Source: Alloalcanivorax marinus
Lineage (GTDB): Bacteria; Pseudomonadota; Gammaproteobacteria; Pseudomonadales; Alcanivoracaceae
Reading direction: 5' to 3'
Length of the DNA stretch: 64,000 bases
Assembly: GCF_016785095.1 (NCBI RefSeq)
Contig: NZ_JAEKJB010000008.1
Coordinates: 496,001-560,000 of the forward strand
Both the position numbers and the translations under genes were made by a program. The number at the start of each line of letters is the position of its first letter. Positions within the stretch are counted from its first letter, which is position 1. Below the pieces are notes generated by a model. That model worked only from the letters and a program-made list of their open reading frames with translations. It was not told the DNA's origin and did not search any database. This document shows positions 27,050 to 36,388 of this stretch, one piece after another.

Positions 27050-29392
27050 ATGGAAAGCATCGAACAGATCATCGCCCAGGAACTCAATGCCCAGCCCCGC
27101 CAGGTGGCGGCCGCCGTGGCCCTGCTCGACGAAGGCGCCACCGTGCCCTTCATCGCCCGTTACCGTAAAGAGGTGACCGGCGGTCTCGACGACACCCAGC
27201 TGCGCACCCTGGAGGAGCGGCTGCGCTACCTCCGCGAGCTGGAGGAACGGCGCGACACCATCCTCAAAAGCATCGCCGAGCAGGATAAGCTGACCCCGGA
27301 GCTGGAGAAGGCGATCAAGCAGGCGGACACCAAGACCCGCCTGGAAGATCTTTACCTGCCGTACAAGCCGAAACGCCGTACCCGCGCGCAGATCGCCCGG
27401 GAGGCGGGCCTGGAACCGCTGGCGCGGGCGCTGATCGGGGACCCCGCCCTGGACCCGGAGACCGAGGCCGCCGGCTACCTCAACGAGGAACACAAGATCG
27501 CCACCGCCAAGGACGCCCTGGACGGTGCCAAGCAGATCCTCATGGAGGAGTTCGCCGAAAACGCCGAGCTGCTCACCCGGCTGCGCACCTGGCTGTGGGA
27601 CCAGGCCCACATTCAAGCCCGGGTGGCGGACGGTAAGGAAGAGGAAGGCGCCAAGTTCCGCGATTACTTCGAACACGGCGAAGCGCTTAAGGCAATTCCC
27701 AGCCACCGCGCCCTGGCCCTGTTCCGTGGCCGTAACGAGGGCGTGCTGCATGTGTCCATGGTGCTGCCCGAGGAACTGGAAAACGCCGATCCCCACCCCT
27801 GCGTGGCCATGGTCACCCAGGTGGCGGACTGGAAGGACCAGGGCCGCGCCGCCGATGCCTGGCTGGGCGAGGTAATGCGCTGGACCTGGAAGATCAAGCT
27901 CAACACCCACCTGGAAACCGAGCTGCTGGGCCGGGTGCGCGAGCTGGCCGAGGAAGAGGCGATCCAGGTGTTCGCGCGTAACCTGAAGAGCCTGCTGATG
28001 GCCTCCCCGGCGGGCCCCAAGGCCACCATGGGCCTGGACCCGGGCCTGCGCACCGGGGTCAAGGTGGTGGTGGTGGACGCCACCGGCAAGCTGCTGGAAC
28101 ACACCACCATCTTCCCGCACCAGCCCAGAAAACAGTGGGACCAGTCCCTGGCGACCCTGGCCAAGCTGTGCACCAAGCACGGCGTGGACCTGATCGCCAT
28201 CGGCAATGGCACCGCCAGCCGCGAAACCGACAAGCTGGCCGGCGAGCTGGTCAAGGCCCTGCGCGACAAGCAGGCGATGCAGAAGATCATGGTCTCCGAA
28301 GCGGGCGCCTCGGTGTACTCCGCCTCGGAACTGGCGGCGCGGGAATTCCCGGATCTGGACGTGTCGTTCCGGGGCGCGGTGTCGATCGCCCGCCGCCTGC
28401 AGGACCCGCTCGCCGAGCTGGTGAAGATCGATCCCAAATCGATTGGCGTGGGCCAGTACCAGCACGACGTCAGCCAGGTGAAGATGTCGCGTTCCCTGGA
28501 CGCGGTGGTGGAAGACTGCGTGAACGCCGTGGGCGTGGACGTGAACACCGCCAGCGCGCCGTTGCTGGCGCGCATCGCCGGCCTCAACGCCACCATCGCC
28601 GGCAACATCGTCAGCTTCCGCGAGAAGAACGGCGCCTTCAATAACCGCGACGCCCTCAAGCAGGTGCCGCGCCTGGGCGACAAGACCTTCGAGCAGGCCG
28701 CCGGCTTCCTGCGCATCATGAACGGCGAGAATCCGCTGGACGCCTCCTCCGTGCACCCGGAAGCCTACCCGGTGGTGGAGAAGATCGCCGAGAAGCACGG
28801 CCGTCCGCTCAAGGACCTGATCGGCGACGCACCGTTCCTGAAATCCGTGAAACCGGCGGAGTTCACCGACGACACCTTCGGCCTGCCCACCGTCACCGAC
28901 ATTCTGAGCGAACTGGAAAAGCCGGGCCGCGACCCGCGCCCGGAGTTCAAGGCCGCCGAGTTCAAGGAAGGGGTGGAAACCCTGAACGACCTGAAGCCGG
29001 GCATGATGCTGGAAGGCGCGGTGACCAACGTGACCAACTTCGGCGCCTTCGTGGACATCGGCGTGCACCAGGACGGCCTGGTGCATGTCTCCGCCCTGGC
29101 CGACAAGTTCGTGGAAGACCCCCACGACGTGGTCAAGCCCGGCGACATCGTCAAGGTGAAGGTGCTGGAGGTGGACATGCCGCGCAAGCGCATCAGCCTG
29201 ACCATGCGCCTGGATGACCGCCACCAGGACAAGCCAGCCGCCGGCGCGCCGGCGGGCAACGCGCGCAACCGCAAGGGTGGCCAGCGCTCCGGCGGTGGCA
29301 AGCAGCGCGGCGGCCAGCAGCAGTCGCAATCCCAGGGGGCCCTGGGAGCGGCGTTCGCCAAGGCCTTCGAACAGCAAAAGAAACGAGGCTGA
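27050..29392 (+). CDS. tex: Tex family transcription accessory protein
   Basis: 780 residues. Domain order fits Tex: N-terminal helical region ([20 protein letters not shown]), YqgF/RNase-H-like domain (about 325-450: [16 protein letters not shown]), helix-hairpin-helix motifs (about 490-560: [18 protein letters not shown]) and an S1 RNA-binding domain (about 645-715: [21 protein letters not shown]). The tail after residue 715 is low-complexity Gly/Gln/Arg, probably disordered. Tex binds nucleic acid and is linked to transcription and stress survival; its exact activity is not settled. ATG at 27050 has AGGA upstream and matches the family start; a GTG at 27023 is the alternative. Confidence 0.96.
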   Translation: MESIEQIIAQELNAQPRQVAAAVALLDEGATVPFIARYRKEVTGGLDDTQLRTLEERLRYLRELEERRDTILKSIAEQDKLTPELEKAIKQADTKTRLEDLYLPYKPKRRTRAQIAREAGLEPLARALIGDPALDPETEAAGYLNEEHKIATAKDALDGAKQILMEEFAENAELLTRLRTWLWDQAHIQARVADGKEEEGAKFRDYFEHGEALKAIPSHRALALFRGRNEGVLHVSMVLPEELENADPHPCVAMVTQVADWKDQGRAADAWLGEVMRWTWKIKLNTHLETELLGRVRELAEEEAIQVFARNLKSLLMASPAGPKATMGLDPGLRTGVKVVVVDATGKLLEHTTIFPHQPRKQWDQSLATLAKLCTKHGVDLIAIGNGTASRETDKLAGELVKALRDKQAMQKIMVSEAGASVYSASELAAREFPDLDVSFRGAVSIARRLQDPLAELVKIDPKSIGVGQYQHDVSQVKMSRSLDAVVEDCVNAVGVDVNTASAPLLARIAGLNATIAGNIVSFREKNGAFNNRDALKQVPRLGDKTFEQAAGFLRIMNGENPLDASSVHPEAYPVVEKIAEKHGRPLKDLIGDAPFLKSVKPAEFTDDTFGLPTVTDILSELEKPGRDPRPEFKAAEFKEGVETLNDLKPGMMLEGAVTNVTNFGAFVDIGVHQDGLVHVSALADKFVEDPHDVVKPGDIVKVKVLEVDMPRKRISLTMRLDDRHQDKPAAGAPAGNARNRKGGQRSGGGKQRGGQQQSQSQGALGAAFAKAFEQQKKRG

Positions 29393-29505
29393 CCGCCGGG
29401 CCCGCGCGCGGATCGCGATTCCCGCGCACAGGCCCTACCATACAGGCTGATCACGCCCACAACCCCTGGCGGCGCCCCGGCGCCGCCGGTCAGATGGAAA
29501 GGCCC

Positions 29506-31074
29506 ATGACCGACATGCTCAGCCAGCGAATCCAGGCCCTGCTGGACTCGGACGCCGCCGCCACCCTGGCGGACATTCATCGCGGCATCGAGAAGGAAAG
29601 TCTGCGTATCACCGAGCAGGGCACCCTGGCGCGCACGCCACACCCCCGGGAACTGGGCTCGGCGCTGACCCACCCGTACATCACCACGGACTATTCCGAG
29701 GCACTGCTGGAATTCATCACGCCGCCCACCACCTGCCTGCGCCGACCGATCGAATTCCTCGAACAGCTGCACCGTTACACCTACCGGCACATTGGCGACG
29801 AACTGCTGTGGGTGAATTCGATGCCCTGCATGATCGGCCAGGACGAGGACGTGCCGGTGGCCGAGTACGGCAGCTCCAACGTGGGCCGCATGAAACACAT
29901 CTACCGTATCGGTCTGGGCCACCGCTACGGGCGCAAGATGCAGACCATCGCCGGCATCCACTACAACTTTTCCTTCCCGGAAGAGTTCTGGCGCATCAAC
30001 CGGGAGCTGGAAGGCGACGACCGCCCCCTGCAGGCGCATATTTCCCAGCGTTACTTCGATCTGACCCGCAACTTCCAGCGTTATTCCTGGCTGCTGGTGT
30101 ACCTGTTCGGCGCCTCGCCGGCCCTGTGCGCCTCGTTCCTGGCCGGCCGAGAGCATCACCTGCTGGAGCGTTTCGACCACAGCCTGTACACGCCCAACGC
30201 CACCAGCCTGCGCATGAGTGACCTGGGTTACCAGAACAACGCCCAGTCGTCCCTGGCGATCAGCTACAACAATCTCCAGGAGTACGTGGACACCCTGACC
30301 CACGCCATCAAGACGCCGGAACCGGCCTACGAACAGCTCGGCGTGCTCGACGCCAACGGCGATTACCAGCAGCTCAACGCCAACATCCTGCAGATCGAGA
30401 ACGAGTACTACTCCTCGATCCGCCCCAAGCGCGCCATTAACAAAGGCGAACGGCCCACCCTGGCACTGCAGCGGCGTGGCGTGGAGTACATCGAGATCCG
30501 GGCGCTGGATCTGAACCCGTTCGAGCCGGTGGGCATCAATCAGCAGGACATTCGCTTCCTGGACCTGTTCGCCACCTACTGCCTGCTGCGCGAATCACAG
30601 CAACTGGAGCGCTGCGACCTGAACGCCAGCAAGGAAAACCTGCGTCGGGTGGTCTATCAGGGCCGTGACACCAGCGTGCGGCTGGACAACTGGGGCAAGG
30701 CGGTGACCCTGCGCCAGTGGGGCCTGGAGAAACTCGACCAGATGACCCCCATCGCCGAGCTGTTCGACCGCTGCCACGGCGGTAGCGACTACGCCCACGC
30801 CCTGGAGGTTCAGCGCGAGAAGATCCGCACCCCGGACGCCACCCCTTCCGGACGCATCCTGGACACCCTGGAAAGCCACGACCAGGGCTTCTTCCGCTTC
30901 GCCATGAACCAGGCACTGGCGCACCGGGATCACTTCCTGGGCGAGAATCTGGACCCGGCGGTGGACCAGCGGCTGCGCCAGGCGGCGCAAACCAGCCTCG
31001 CCGAACAGGCCGAATGCGAAGCGCGCCCGGAGATCCCCTTCGAACAATACCTGGAGGCCTACTTCCAGGGCTGA
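29506..31074 (+). CDS. gshA: Glutamate-cysteine ligase (gamma-glutamylcysteine synthetase)
   Basis: 522 residues. It joins glutamate and cysteine with ATP, the first step of glutathione synthesis. It is the E. coli-type (class I) enzyme: RGIEKESLRIT near the start, TDYSEALLEFITPP, MKHIYRIGLGHRYGRKMQTIAGIHYNFS split over the active site, and SLRMSDLGYQNNAQ. The start is a choice between ATG 29494 and ATG 29506. The latter has GGAAAGG just upstream and was preferred. Confidence 0.97.
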   Translation: MTDMLSQRIQALLDSDAAATLADIHRGIEKESLRITEQGTLARTPHPRELGSALTHPYITTDYSEALLEFITPPTTCLRRPIEFLEQLHRYTYRHIGDELLWVNSMPCMIGQDEDVPVAEYGSSNVGRMKHIYRIGLGHRYGRKMQTIAGIHYNFSFPEEFWRINRELEGDDRPLQAHISQRYFDLTRNFQRYSWLLVYLFGASPALCASFLAGREHHLLERFDHSLYTPNATSLRMSDLGYQNNAQSSLAISYNNLQEYVDTLTHAIKTPEPAYEQLGVLDANGDYQQLNANILQIENEYYSSIRPKRAINKGERPTLALQRRGVEYIEIRALDLNPFEPVGINQQDIRFLDLFATYCLLRESQQLERCDLNASKENLRRVVYQGRDTSVRLDNWGKAVTLRQWGLEKLDQMTPIAELFDRCHGGSDYAHALEVQREKIRTPDATPSGRILDTLESHDQGFFRFAMNQALAHRDHFLGENLDPAVDQRLRQAAQTSLAEQAECEARPEIPFEQYLEAYFQG

Positions 31075-31192
31075 CGGTCGGATAAAGGGTCGAAAAATGT
31101 TAACGAGTGGCCATGGCGGCCACGCCCTCCGGTGCTAGTCTCGATCATGGAGTTCCCAGCGCGCCCGGCGCTTTCCGGGCAAGGAGGGGGAA

Positions 31193-31384
31193 ATGTTCGA
31201 GCCGACGTCGGATCCGTTCGAGAAGGCCTATAACCGCGGCTGCATGTGGGGCATGGCCGGCGGACGCGTGAATCAGTGCCCCTACCTCGACGAGGCCTTG
31301 ATGGAATGGTGGGTGCAGGGCTGGGAAGCCGGCGCCGCCGCCTGGCGCGATCGCCGGGAACCCGCCACGTCCCGCGACGTCTGA
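31193..31384 (+). CDS. rmf: Ribosome modulation factor-like protein
   Basis: 63 residues. The core AYNRGCMWGMAGGRVNQCPY followed by EWWVQGWEAG has the spacing of the RMF family (AxxxGxxAGxxGxxxxxCPY then WxxGWxxG). In E. coli RMF joins 70S ribosomes into inactive 100S dimers in stationary phase. This protein is acidic-to-neutral at its N-terminus and carries an extra tail of about 12 residues, whereas E. coli RMF is strongly basic, so ribosome binding is not assured. A very strong ribosome site, AAGGAGGGGG, sits 2 bases before the ATG. It is alone between gshA and dsbB. Confidence 0.8.
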   Translation: MFEPTSDPFEKAYNRGCMWGMAGGRVNQCPYLDEALMEWWVQGWEAGAAAWRDRREPATSRDV

Positions 31385-31420
31385 GTCAGCAAAGGACTCA
31401 AAAAAAGGATCGGAACCACC

Positions 31421-31924
31421 ATGAAAACCCTTCTCCCGGCGCCGCGCGCGCTTTACGGACTGACTTTGCTTGCCTGTCTGGCGGCCTTTCTGGGCGCCCT
31501 TTATATGCAGCACGTGGAGGGCCTGGAGCCCTGCCCGCTGTGCATCTTCCAGCGCGTGGCGCTGATCGTGGTAATGGTGATCCTGCTGATCGCCACCCTG
31601 CATGGCCCCAAGGGCGTGGGCGTGCGCGTCTACGCGATACTGACCGGCCTGGCCGCCCTGGGCGGCGGCGCCATCGCCATTCGCCACCTGTGGCTGCAAA
31701 GCCTGCCGCCGGATCAGGTTCCCTCCTGCGGCCCATCCCTGGACTACATGCTCGACGCCTTCCCGCTCCAGGAAGTACTGGCCACGGTGCTGTCGGGCTC
31801 CGGGGAATGCGCCGAGGTGAGCTGGCGCTTTCTCGGCCTGACCATCCCGGGCTGGTCCCTGGTGGTGTTCGGCGGCGTGCTGATCGTAGCTCTGATACAA
31901 TTGTTCCGCCCGCGCCGGGGCTGA
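31421..31924 (+). CDS. dsbB: Disulfide bond formation protein B
   Basis: 167 residues with four membrane helices. DsbB reoxidises DsbA by passing electrons to quinone. Both catalytic cysteine pairs are present: Cys38-Cys41 ([10 protein letters not shown]) in the first periplasmic loop, and Cys103 with Cys130 ([10 protein letters not shown] and GSGECAEV) in the second. Spacing matches E. coli. In Pseudomonas a dsbB homologue lies near algQ/rsd, as here. Confidence 0.95.
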   Translation: MKTLLPAPRALYGLTLLACLAAFLGALYMQHVEGLEPCPLCIFQRVALIVVMVILLIATLHGPKGVGVRVYAILTGLAALGGGAIAIRHLWLQSLPPDQVPSCGPSLDYMLDAFPLQEVLATVLSGSGECAEVSWRFLGLTIPGWSLVVFGGVLIVALIQLFRPRRG

Positions 31925-31940
31925 ACCCAATAGCATAATA

Positions 31941-31999
31941 ATCGCGGCTGAAGCCGCTCCTACACGACCCCTTCGGTAGGAGCCGGCTTCAGCCGCGAT
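31941..31999. repeat. Inverted pair of REP-like repeats
   Basis: ATCGCGGCTGAAGCCGCTCC at 31941 faces GTAGGAGCCGGCTTCAGCCG at 31976. It sits between two rightward genes. Confidence 0.85.
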
Positions 32000-32049
32000 T
32001 TGGTTTGGCCCCGCGCCACCGTGTGTATCCGGCCCGCGGAGACTGAACC

Positions 32050-32400
32050 GTGCTTGATGGTCTGCTGATTCTGCTGTTGTTCCAATTCCTTGGTGAGGTG
32101 GTGATCCACTTCACCGGCTTGCCATTACCGGCGCCGGTGGTGGGCATGGTGCTGTTGCTGCTGGCACTGATGTTCAATCTGCCCGGCGGTGACCGGGTCT
32201 CCGAGGCCGCCGGCGCCCTGATCCGCCATATCAGCCTGCTGATCTTCCCGCTGGGCGTGGGCATCGTGCTGCAATGGAGCCGCTATCAGGACTACGCCCT
32301 CGCCCTTACCGTGGCGGTGGTGTTCGGCACCATCGTGACCATGGTGCTGGTGACCCTGTTGCTCAAGGTGCTGATGCCCCGGGAGCACCACCATGACTGA
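32050..32400 (+). CDS. CidA/LrgA-family holin-like protein
   Basis: 116 residues with four membrane helices and a charged tail. The block PLPAPVVGMVLLLLALMF and the helix 3 region LLIFPLGVGIVLQW fit the CidA/LrgA family of holin-like proteins, which with LrgB/CidB affect autolysis or export of small metabolites such as pyruvate. The start is GTG at 32050; no in-frame ATG is available. It overlaps the next gene by 8 bases. Confidence 0.88.
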   Translation: MLDGLLILLLFQFLGEVVIHFTGLPLPAPVVGMVLLLLALMFNLPGGDRVSEAAGALIRHISLLIFPLGVGIVLQWSRYQDYALALTVAVVFGTIVTMVLVTLLLKVLMPREHHHD

Positions 32401-33106
32401 TCTGCTGCACACCCCCCTGTTCGGCCTGCTGCTCACCCTGGCCAGCTACCGGGTGGCCACCTGGATTTACGGCAAGGCCCACAGCCTGCCGGTGTTCCAC
32501 CCGTTTCTGGTGGCCTCCATTCCGGTGGTGGTGGTGCTGCCCCTGGCGGGGCTGTCCTACGAGGAGTATCGCGAGCAGATCCAGGGCTTGTCCTTCCTGC
32601 TGGGGCCGGCCACGGTGGCGCTGGCCTGGCCACTCTACCGGCAACTGCGCACCGTGCGCAGCGTCTGGAAGCCGGTGCTGATCACCACTCTGGTGGGCGC
32701 CGTCCTGGCCGCCGGCATCGCCGTGCTGCTGGCCTGGTGGCTGGGCGCCCCGGAGCCGGTGGTGGGCTCCCTGGCGCCGAAATCGATCACCACGCCGATC
32801 GCCGTGGAGGTGGTGCGCAGCACCGACGGTTTCGTCGCCCTGGCCGCCGGGGCGGTGGCCATCACCGGCATCGTCGGCGCCCTGGTGGCCGGCCCGGTGT
32901 TCCGGCTGTTGCGGGTGCGCGATGATCGTATTCGCGGTTTCGCCCTGGGCCTGGTGGCCCATGCCATCGGCACCGCCCGGGCTTTCGAATACGGTGAGAA
33001 AGCCGGCGCTTTCGCCAGTCTGGCCCTGGGACTGACCGGCCTGGTCACCGCTCTGGCGCTGCCCTGGCTGTGGCCCTGGGTTGCCGGCCTGCTGTTCGGA
33101 ATATAA
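32393..33106 (+). CDS. LrgB-family membrane protein
   Basis: 237 residues with about six or seven membrane helices. The blocks SLAPKSITTPIAVEV and FALGLVAHAIGTARAFEYGEKAGAF are the hallmark of LrgB/CidB. It works with the LrgA-like protein encoded just upstream, whose stop is inside the first codons of this gene. The old view as anti-holin is now joined by evidence for metabolite transport in other bacteria; nothing here decides between them. Confidence 0.93.
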   Translation: MTDLLHTPLFGLLLTLASYRVATWIYGKAHSLPVFHPFLVASIPVVVVLPLAGLSYEEYREQIQGLSFLLGPATVALAWPLYRQLRTVRSVWKPVLITTLVGAVLAAGIAVLLAWWLGAPEPVVGSLAPKSITTPIAVEVVRSTDGFVALAAGAVAITGIVGALVAGPVFRLLRVRDDRIRGFALGLVAHAIGTARAFEYGEKAGAFASLALGLTGLVTALALPWLWPWVAGLLFGI

Positions 33107-33268
33107 CCAGCGGTGTTTATGAAGAATCCGTCTTTACCGGCAACCCTATGAACCACCAGCGTTTTTCCCGCCACCATCGGTATTCGCCCGATTTACCCCG
33201 TTGCCGCCATGTCGGCGACGGGGCTAGCCTCGAAAACCCATCTGGAATCTGGACAAGGAGCGACCGCC

Positions 33269-33757
33269 ATGGCCATGTCCGCGTCATCCCCCCTGATGCA
33301 ATGGCGCCGCATCGAAGCGTTGGTGCGTGCCTGGCTGGAACAGCGCCAGCAACTGATCGTGTTGCTGTGCGGCCTGCAGGGCCTGAACGAATTCGAGGAG
33401 CACCAGCCACCGCCCATCCAGGGTCGGGTACGGGATTTCTGCCAGTTGCTGATGGACTACATCAGCGCCGGCTACTTCGAGGTTTACCGGGAGCTGGTGC
33501 GCGAGGCGCGCCGCTACCGGGACGCGCCGGCACCGGCGCTGGCGGAACACATTCTGCGGCGCCTGGACCTGTCCACCGAGGAGGCCCTGGCCTTCAACGA
33601 GGACTTCGACACCGACGATCACTGCCTGGGGCTGCTGGAGCAGTTGCCGGAACGGCTGGACCGGCTGACCCTGGCGCTGGAGGAACGCTTCGCCCTGGAA
33701 GATCAGTTGATTCTCAGCGTTCACCAGGCGCCGCGCCGCCACGCCCTGCGGCACTGA
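33269..33757 (+). CDS. rsd: Rsd/AlgQ-family anti-sigma70 regulator
   Basis: 162 residues. Rsd/AlgQ binds region 4 of the housekeeping sigma factor and frees RNA polymerase for other sigmas. The helix ALVRAWLEQRQQLIVLLCGLQGL and the middle block DFCQLLMDYISAGYFEVYREL match the family. ATG at 33269 was chosen over an in-frame start 60 bases upstream because AAGGAG lies 8 bases before it. It is next to dsbB and lrgAB on one side and an FKBP gene on the other, close to the Pseudomonas arrangement. Confidence 0.9.
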   Translation: MAMSASSPLMQWRRIEALVRAWLEQRQQLIVLLCGLQGLNEFEEHQPPPIQGRVRDFCQLLMDYISAGYFEVYRELVREARRYRDAPAPALAEHILRRLDLSTEEALAFNEDFDTDDHCLGLLEQLPERLDRLTLALEERFALEDQLILSVHQAPRRHALRH

Positions 33758-33777
33758 AAGCCGGCCAGCGGCACGGA

Positions 33778-33800
33778 ATCGCGGCTGAAGCCGCTCCTAT
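33778..33800 (-). repeat. REP-like hairpin repeat, single copy
   Basis: ATCGCGGCTGAAGCCGCTCC, 20 bases after the rsd stop and just ahead of the terminator. Confidence 0.75.
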
Positions 33801-33825
33801 CGGCACCCGATGATGGCCGGGTACG

Positions 33826-33853
33826 AAAAAGGCCACCCGGAGGTGGCCTTTTT
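33826..33853. terminator. Bidirectional Rho-independent terminator
   Basis: GGCCACC (33831-33837) and GGTGGCC (33842-33848) form a stem with a 4-base loop. AAAAA precedes it and TTTTT follows, so it can end both the rightward rsd transcript and the leftward FKBP transcript. Confidence 0.9.
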
Positions 33854-33877
33854 CAATACGATCGGGGCACGCCGAAA

Positions 33878-34624
33878 TTACTCGGTGGCGGCCTCGGCGC
33901 CGGCGTCTTCGTTGCCCTGCTTCTTCACATCCAGCAGTTCCACTTCGAAGATCAGCACCTGGTTGGGACCGATGTCGCCACCGGCGCCCTGCTCGCCATA
34001 GCCCAGCTCCGGCGGCAGGAACAGCTTCCATTTGTCACCCACCTTCATCATCGGCAGAGCTTCCTGCCAACCGGGGATGATGTGCTTGAGGCCGAACACC
34101 GCCGGCTTGTCACGCTCGATGGAGCTGTCAAACACGGTGCCGTCGACCAGGGAGCCCTTGTAGTGCACTTCCACGGTGTCTTCCAGGGTCGGGGACTCGG
34201 CGCCTTCCTCACCGGACTTCAGTACTTCGTACTGCAGACCGCTGTCGGTGGTTTCGACACCATCCTTCTTGGCGTTCTCCTCGAGGAAAGCCTTGGATTC
34301 CTCCAGGTTTTTCTGTGCCTGCTCTTCCTGCTTCTTCTGACGCGCTTCCATCATGCGGGTCTGGTAGTCGCGGATCAGCTGGTCCAGGTCCTCGTCACCG
34401 AGGCGTGATTCCGGCTCCTCGCTGAAGCCGTCGCGCAGACCGGCGATCATCGCTTCCAGATCCAGGTTCTCCATGGCGCTCATTTGCTCGGCGCTGCGGT
34501 AACCCAGGGCATAGGACGCTTTCTGGTCCTCGGTCTTCAGCTCAACGTCACTGCTCTTATCGTCGTTTCCACCACAGGCCGCCAGCAGGATGCTGCCGGC
34601 GAGCACGATTGCAATCTTCTTCAT
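33878..34624 (-). CDS. FKBP-type peptidyl-prolyl isomerase, lipoprotein (FkpA/Mip-like)
   Basis: 248 residues. A lipobox LAAC (about 14-17) ends the signal peptide. The N-terminal dimerisation region is helical with a long coiled coil (about 80-120, rich in Lys/Glu/Gln). The C-terminal FKBP domain (about 140-233) has VHYKGSLVDGTVFDSS, the hydrophobic pocket VIPGW-like IIPGWQEAL, and LPPELGYGEQGAGG. It folds envelope proteins by prolyl isomerisation. An acidic tail (GNEDAGAEAATE) follows. Confidence 0.93.
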   Translation of the reverse strand: MKKIAIVLAGSILLAACGGNDDKSSDVELKTEDQKASYALGYRSAEQMSAMENLDLEAMIAGLRDGFSEEPESRLGDEDLDQLIRDYQTRMMEARQKKQEEQAQKNLEESKAFLEENAKKDGVETTDSGLQYEVLKSGEEGAESPTLEDTVEVHYKGSLVDGTVFDSSIERDKPAVFGLKHIIPGWQEALPMMKVGDKWKLFLPPELGYGEQGAGGDIGPNQVLIFEVELLDVKKQGNEDAGAEAATE

Positions 34625-34645
34625 TCTGCCTCCATTGGCTTACGT

Positions 34646-34975
34646 TTATTTTCCCTGCGCCGTTGCTCCCTCGCCGCGCATATCCTGAGCGCTAATGATG
34701 GTCGGCGCCTCCACTTCAACGGTCTGCACGTCCACGCCCGGCGGTGGAATCTGGCCATACTGCCAGTTTCCCGTGGCATCGCGCCAGCGATAGACCTCTC
34801 GCCCCGCGCCGCCACCATCAAGAAGGCGCGAGGATGTCAGCCACTGATCGGGCTGTGACCAGTGATCCCGCATCCGCTGCCAGTCCAGCAGCGGCTCGCC
34901 GTGCCCCAGGGGCACGGTGAAGGACGCGATCACGAAGACACCGCCCAACATGAATAATGTGACTGGATAACGCAT
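34646..34975 (-). CDS. Small exported protein with a DUF4124-like segment
   Basis: 109 residues. The N-terminus MRYPVTLFMLGGVFVIASF is a signal peptide or membrane anchor. Near residue 60, VYRWRDATGNWQYGQIPPPG resembles the DUF4124 motif (VYKWxDxxGxxxYxxxPP) found in many small periplasmic proteins of unknown function. ATG at 34975 gives a clean signal sequence; a longer reading lacks it. It is 21 bases upstream of the FKBP gene on the same strand, so the two may be cotranscribed. Function unknown. Confidence 0.7.
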   Translation of the reverse strand: MRYPVTLFMLGGVFVIASFTVPLGHGEPLLDWQRMRDHWSQPDQWLTSSRLLDGGGAGREVYRWRDATGNWQYGQIPPPGVDVQTVEVEAPTIISAQDMRGEGATAQGK

Positions 34976-35057
34976 GACCGCGTTCCCCCCCGGTTGGTTC
35001 CCCTGGCGGCGCCGGACGGCCCGCCAAGCGCGCCTCATTGTGCCTGTCCCACCGCTA

Positions 35058-35085
35058 CTGTCAAAACACGGATTGCGGGTATAGT
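35058..35085 (+). promoter_or_regulatory. Candidate promoter for the ParA-family gene
   Basis: CTGTCA (-35) and TATAGT (-10) are 16 bases apart. The -10 lies 21 bases before the ATG, so the leader would be short. Confidence 0.45.
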
Positions 35086-35106
35086 GTGGCCGGAGGGGAA
35101 ATCATT

Positions 35107-35856
35107 ATGCCGAACAACAGCACGGACCCGTCCGTGGCCCCGCCGGTGGCTCGTCGGGTCGCCCGCCAGGACGAGCGCCGGCTGGTGGTTCTGGTGGCCA
35201 ACAGCAAGGGGGGCTGCGGCAAGACCACGCTGGCCACCAATCTGGCGGCCTACTTCGCCCATGCCGGGCAGGCGGTCACGCTGCTTGATCTGGACCCGCA
35301 GCAATCCGCCACCCAGTGGGTGCGCCTGCGCCAGGACCCGCGCGTGGAGGCGCTGGGCTGGCCAGCGGACGAGCCGGTCTCGCTGGGGCGCCTTCAGGAC
35401 CAGTTGCAGCGTGCCCGCGATGTGGTGGTGGTGGATTCGCCGGCGGGCATGGACCGCCATACCCTGGATCATGTGCTGCGCGTGGCCCAGGTGGTGCTGA
35501 TTCCGGTGCTGCCCAGCCCCATTGATATTCGCGCCACCACCCGCTTCGTGCAGAACGTGATGCTCTCGCCCAGCTACCGGCGCCGCCCGCGACGGCTGGC
35601 GGTGATCGCCAACCGGGCACGCACCCGCACGCGCATGTACGAAGCGCTGCGTCAGTTTCTCACCAGCCTGAAGATTCCCTATCTGGTCACGCTACGCGAT
35701 ACCCAGCAGTACGTGCAGACCATGGCGGACGGGCTGAGCATGCTCGATCAGGCCGCCGGCCCGCGCACCGACACCGACCAGCATCATTGGCGGCTGATCG
35801 GCGAGTGGCTGGAAGTACAGCGCCATCTCATCCGTTCACTGCCAGGTTTTCGCTGA
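35107..35856 (+). CDS. ParA-family ATPase, orphan
   Basis: 249 residues. The deviant Walker A motif KGGCGKTT (about 34-41, with both signature Lys) is followed by LLDLDPQQSATQW (A') and VVVDSPAGMD (Walker B). This is the ParA/MinD/Soj fold that dimerises on ATP and binds DNA or membrane. No parB-like gene or parS-like repeat is seen nearby, so it is more likely an orphan that positions a protein cargo than a chromosome partition protein. ATG at 35107 has GGAGGGG 8 bases upstream; the longer in-frame reading is not supported. Its end overlaps the convergent gene by 29 bases. Confidence 0.85.
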   Translation: MPNNSTDPSVAPPVARRVARQDERRLVVLVANSKGGCGKTTLATNLAAYFAHAGQAVTLLDLDPQQSATQWVRLRQDPRVEALGWPADEPVSLGRLQDQLQRARDVVVVDSPAGMDRHTLDHVLRVAQVVLIPVLPSPIDIRATTRFVQNVMLSPSYRRRPRRLAVIANRARTRTRMYEALRQFLTSLKIPYLVTLRDTQQYVQTMADGLSMLDQAAGPRTDTDQHHWRLIGEWLEVQRHLIRSLPGFR

Positions 35857-36310
35857 CCGACGCCAGCTCCTCCAGCAACACCTGCAAACCCTGGCACTGG
35901 CCCACTTCCGGCACCACCACCAGCAACCAGCCGAGGGCGGACACCGACTCGTCGCCGGGCTGGGTTTGCGCCAACTCGCCGAGCCGGGCCAGCAGCAGCC
36001 GCTCACCCTCCAGTTCCGCCTCCTGAATCTGGCGCTTGAGCTCCACCAGGCCAGCGCCCTGGTCGGCGGCGCGCCGCCGCACCGCCCGCAGCGGTCGCAG
36101 GTAGTTCTCCTCGAACTGTTCAGCCCGGGCCACCAGCCGGCGGCCCAGAGCGGCATCCGGCCGCCGTCGGGCCTCCGCCAGCCACAGCGCCACCAGCAGC
36201 ACCGCCACTGGCACGCCGTATTCATCCTGCAGGCGCAGGCACAGCTTCTCGACCCGCTTGTCGCGCCAAAGGCGCAGGGCGAATCGCCATAACGTGGCGT
36301 TGTTCTCCAT
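35828..36310 (-). CDS. Conserved hypothetical protein, TIGR02444 type
   Basis: 160 residues. It begins MENNATLWRFALRLW and contains VEKLCLRLQDEYGVPVAVLLVALWLA, then a mostly helical region. This fits the TIGR02444 family of gammaproteobacterial proteins with no assigned function, commonly next to an ABC-F gene as here. No signal peptide. The real start is ATG at 36310; the open frame continues far upstream but there it is antisense to the ABC-F gene. The 3' end overlaps the ParA gene by 29 bases tail to tail. Confidence 0.75.
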   Translation of the reverse strand: MENNATLWRFALRLWRDKRVEKLCLRLQDEYGVPVAVLLVALWLAEARRRPDAALGRRLVARAEQFEENYLRPLRAVRRRAADQGAGLVELKRQIQEAELEGERLLLARLGELAQTQPGDESVSALGWLLVVVPEVGQCQGLQVLLEELASVSENLAVNG

Positions 36311-36388
36311 AGGGTCCCCTTCTGTTACGCCGGCGCTTGCCATACACTGCGCCGGTCTCGACCGCCGACCTCCGAGGCCCCTTATACC

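Noticed and set aside
26981..29377. 798-codon open frame antisense to tex
   Set aside because: Its translation is rich in His, Gln, Gly and Val with no motif. Long antisense frames are expected opposite real genes in GC-rich DNA, and tex has full family motifs.
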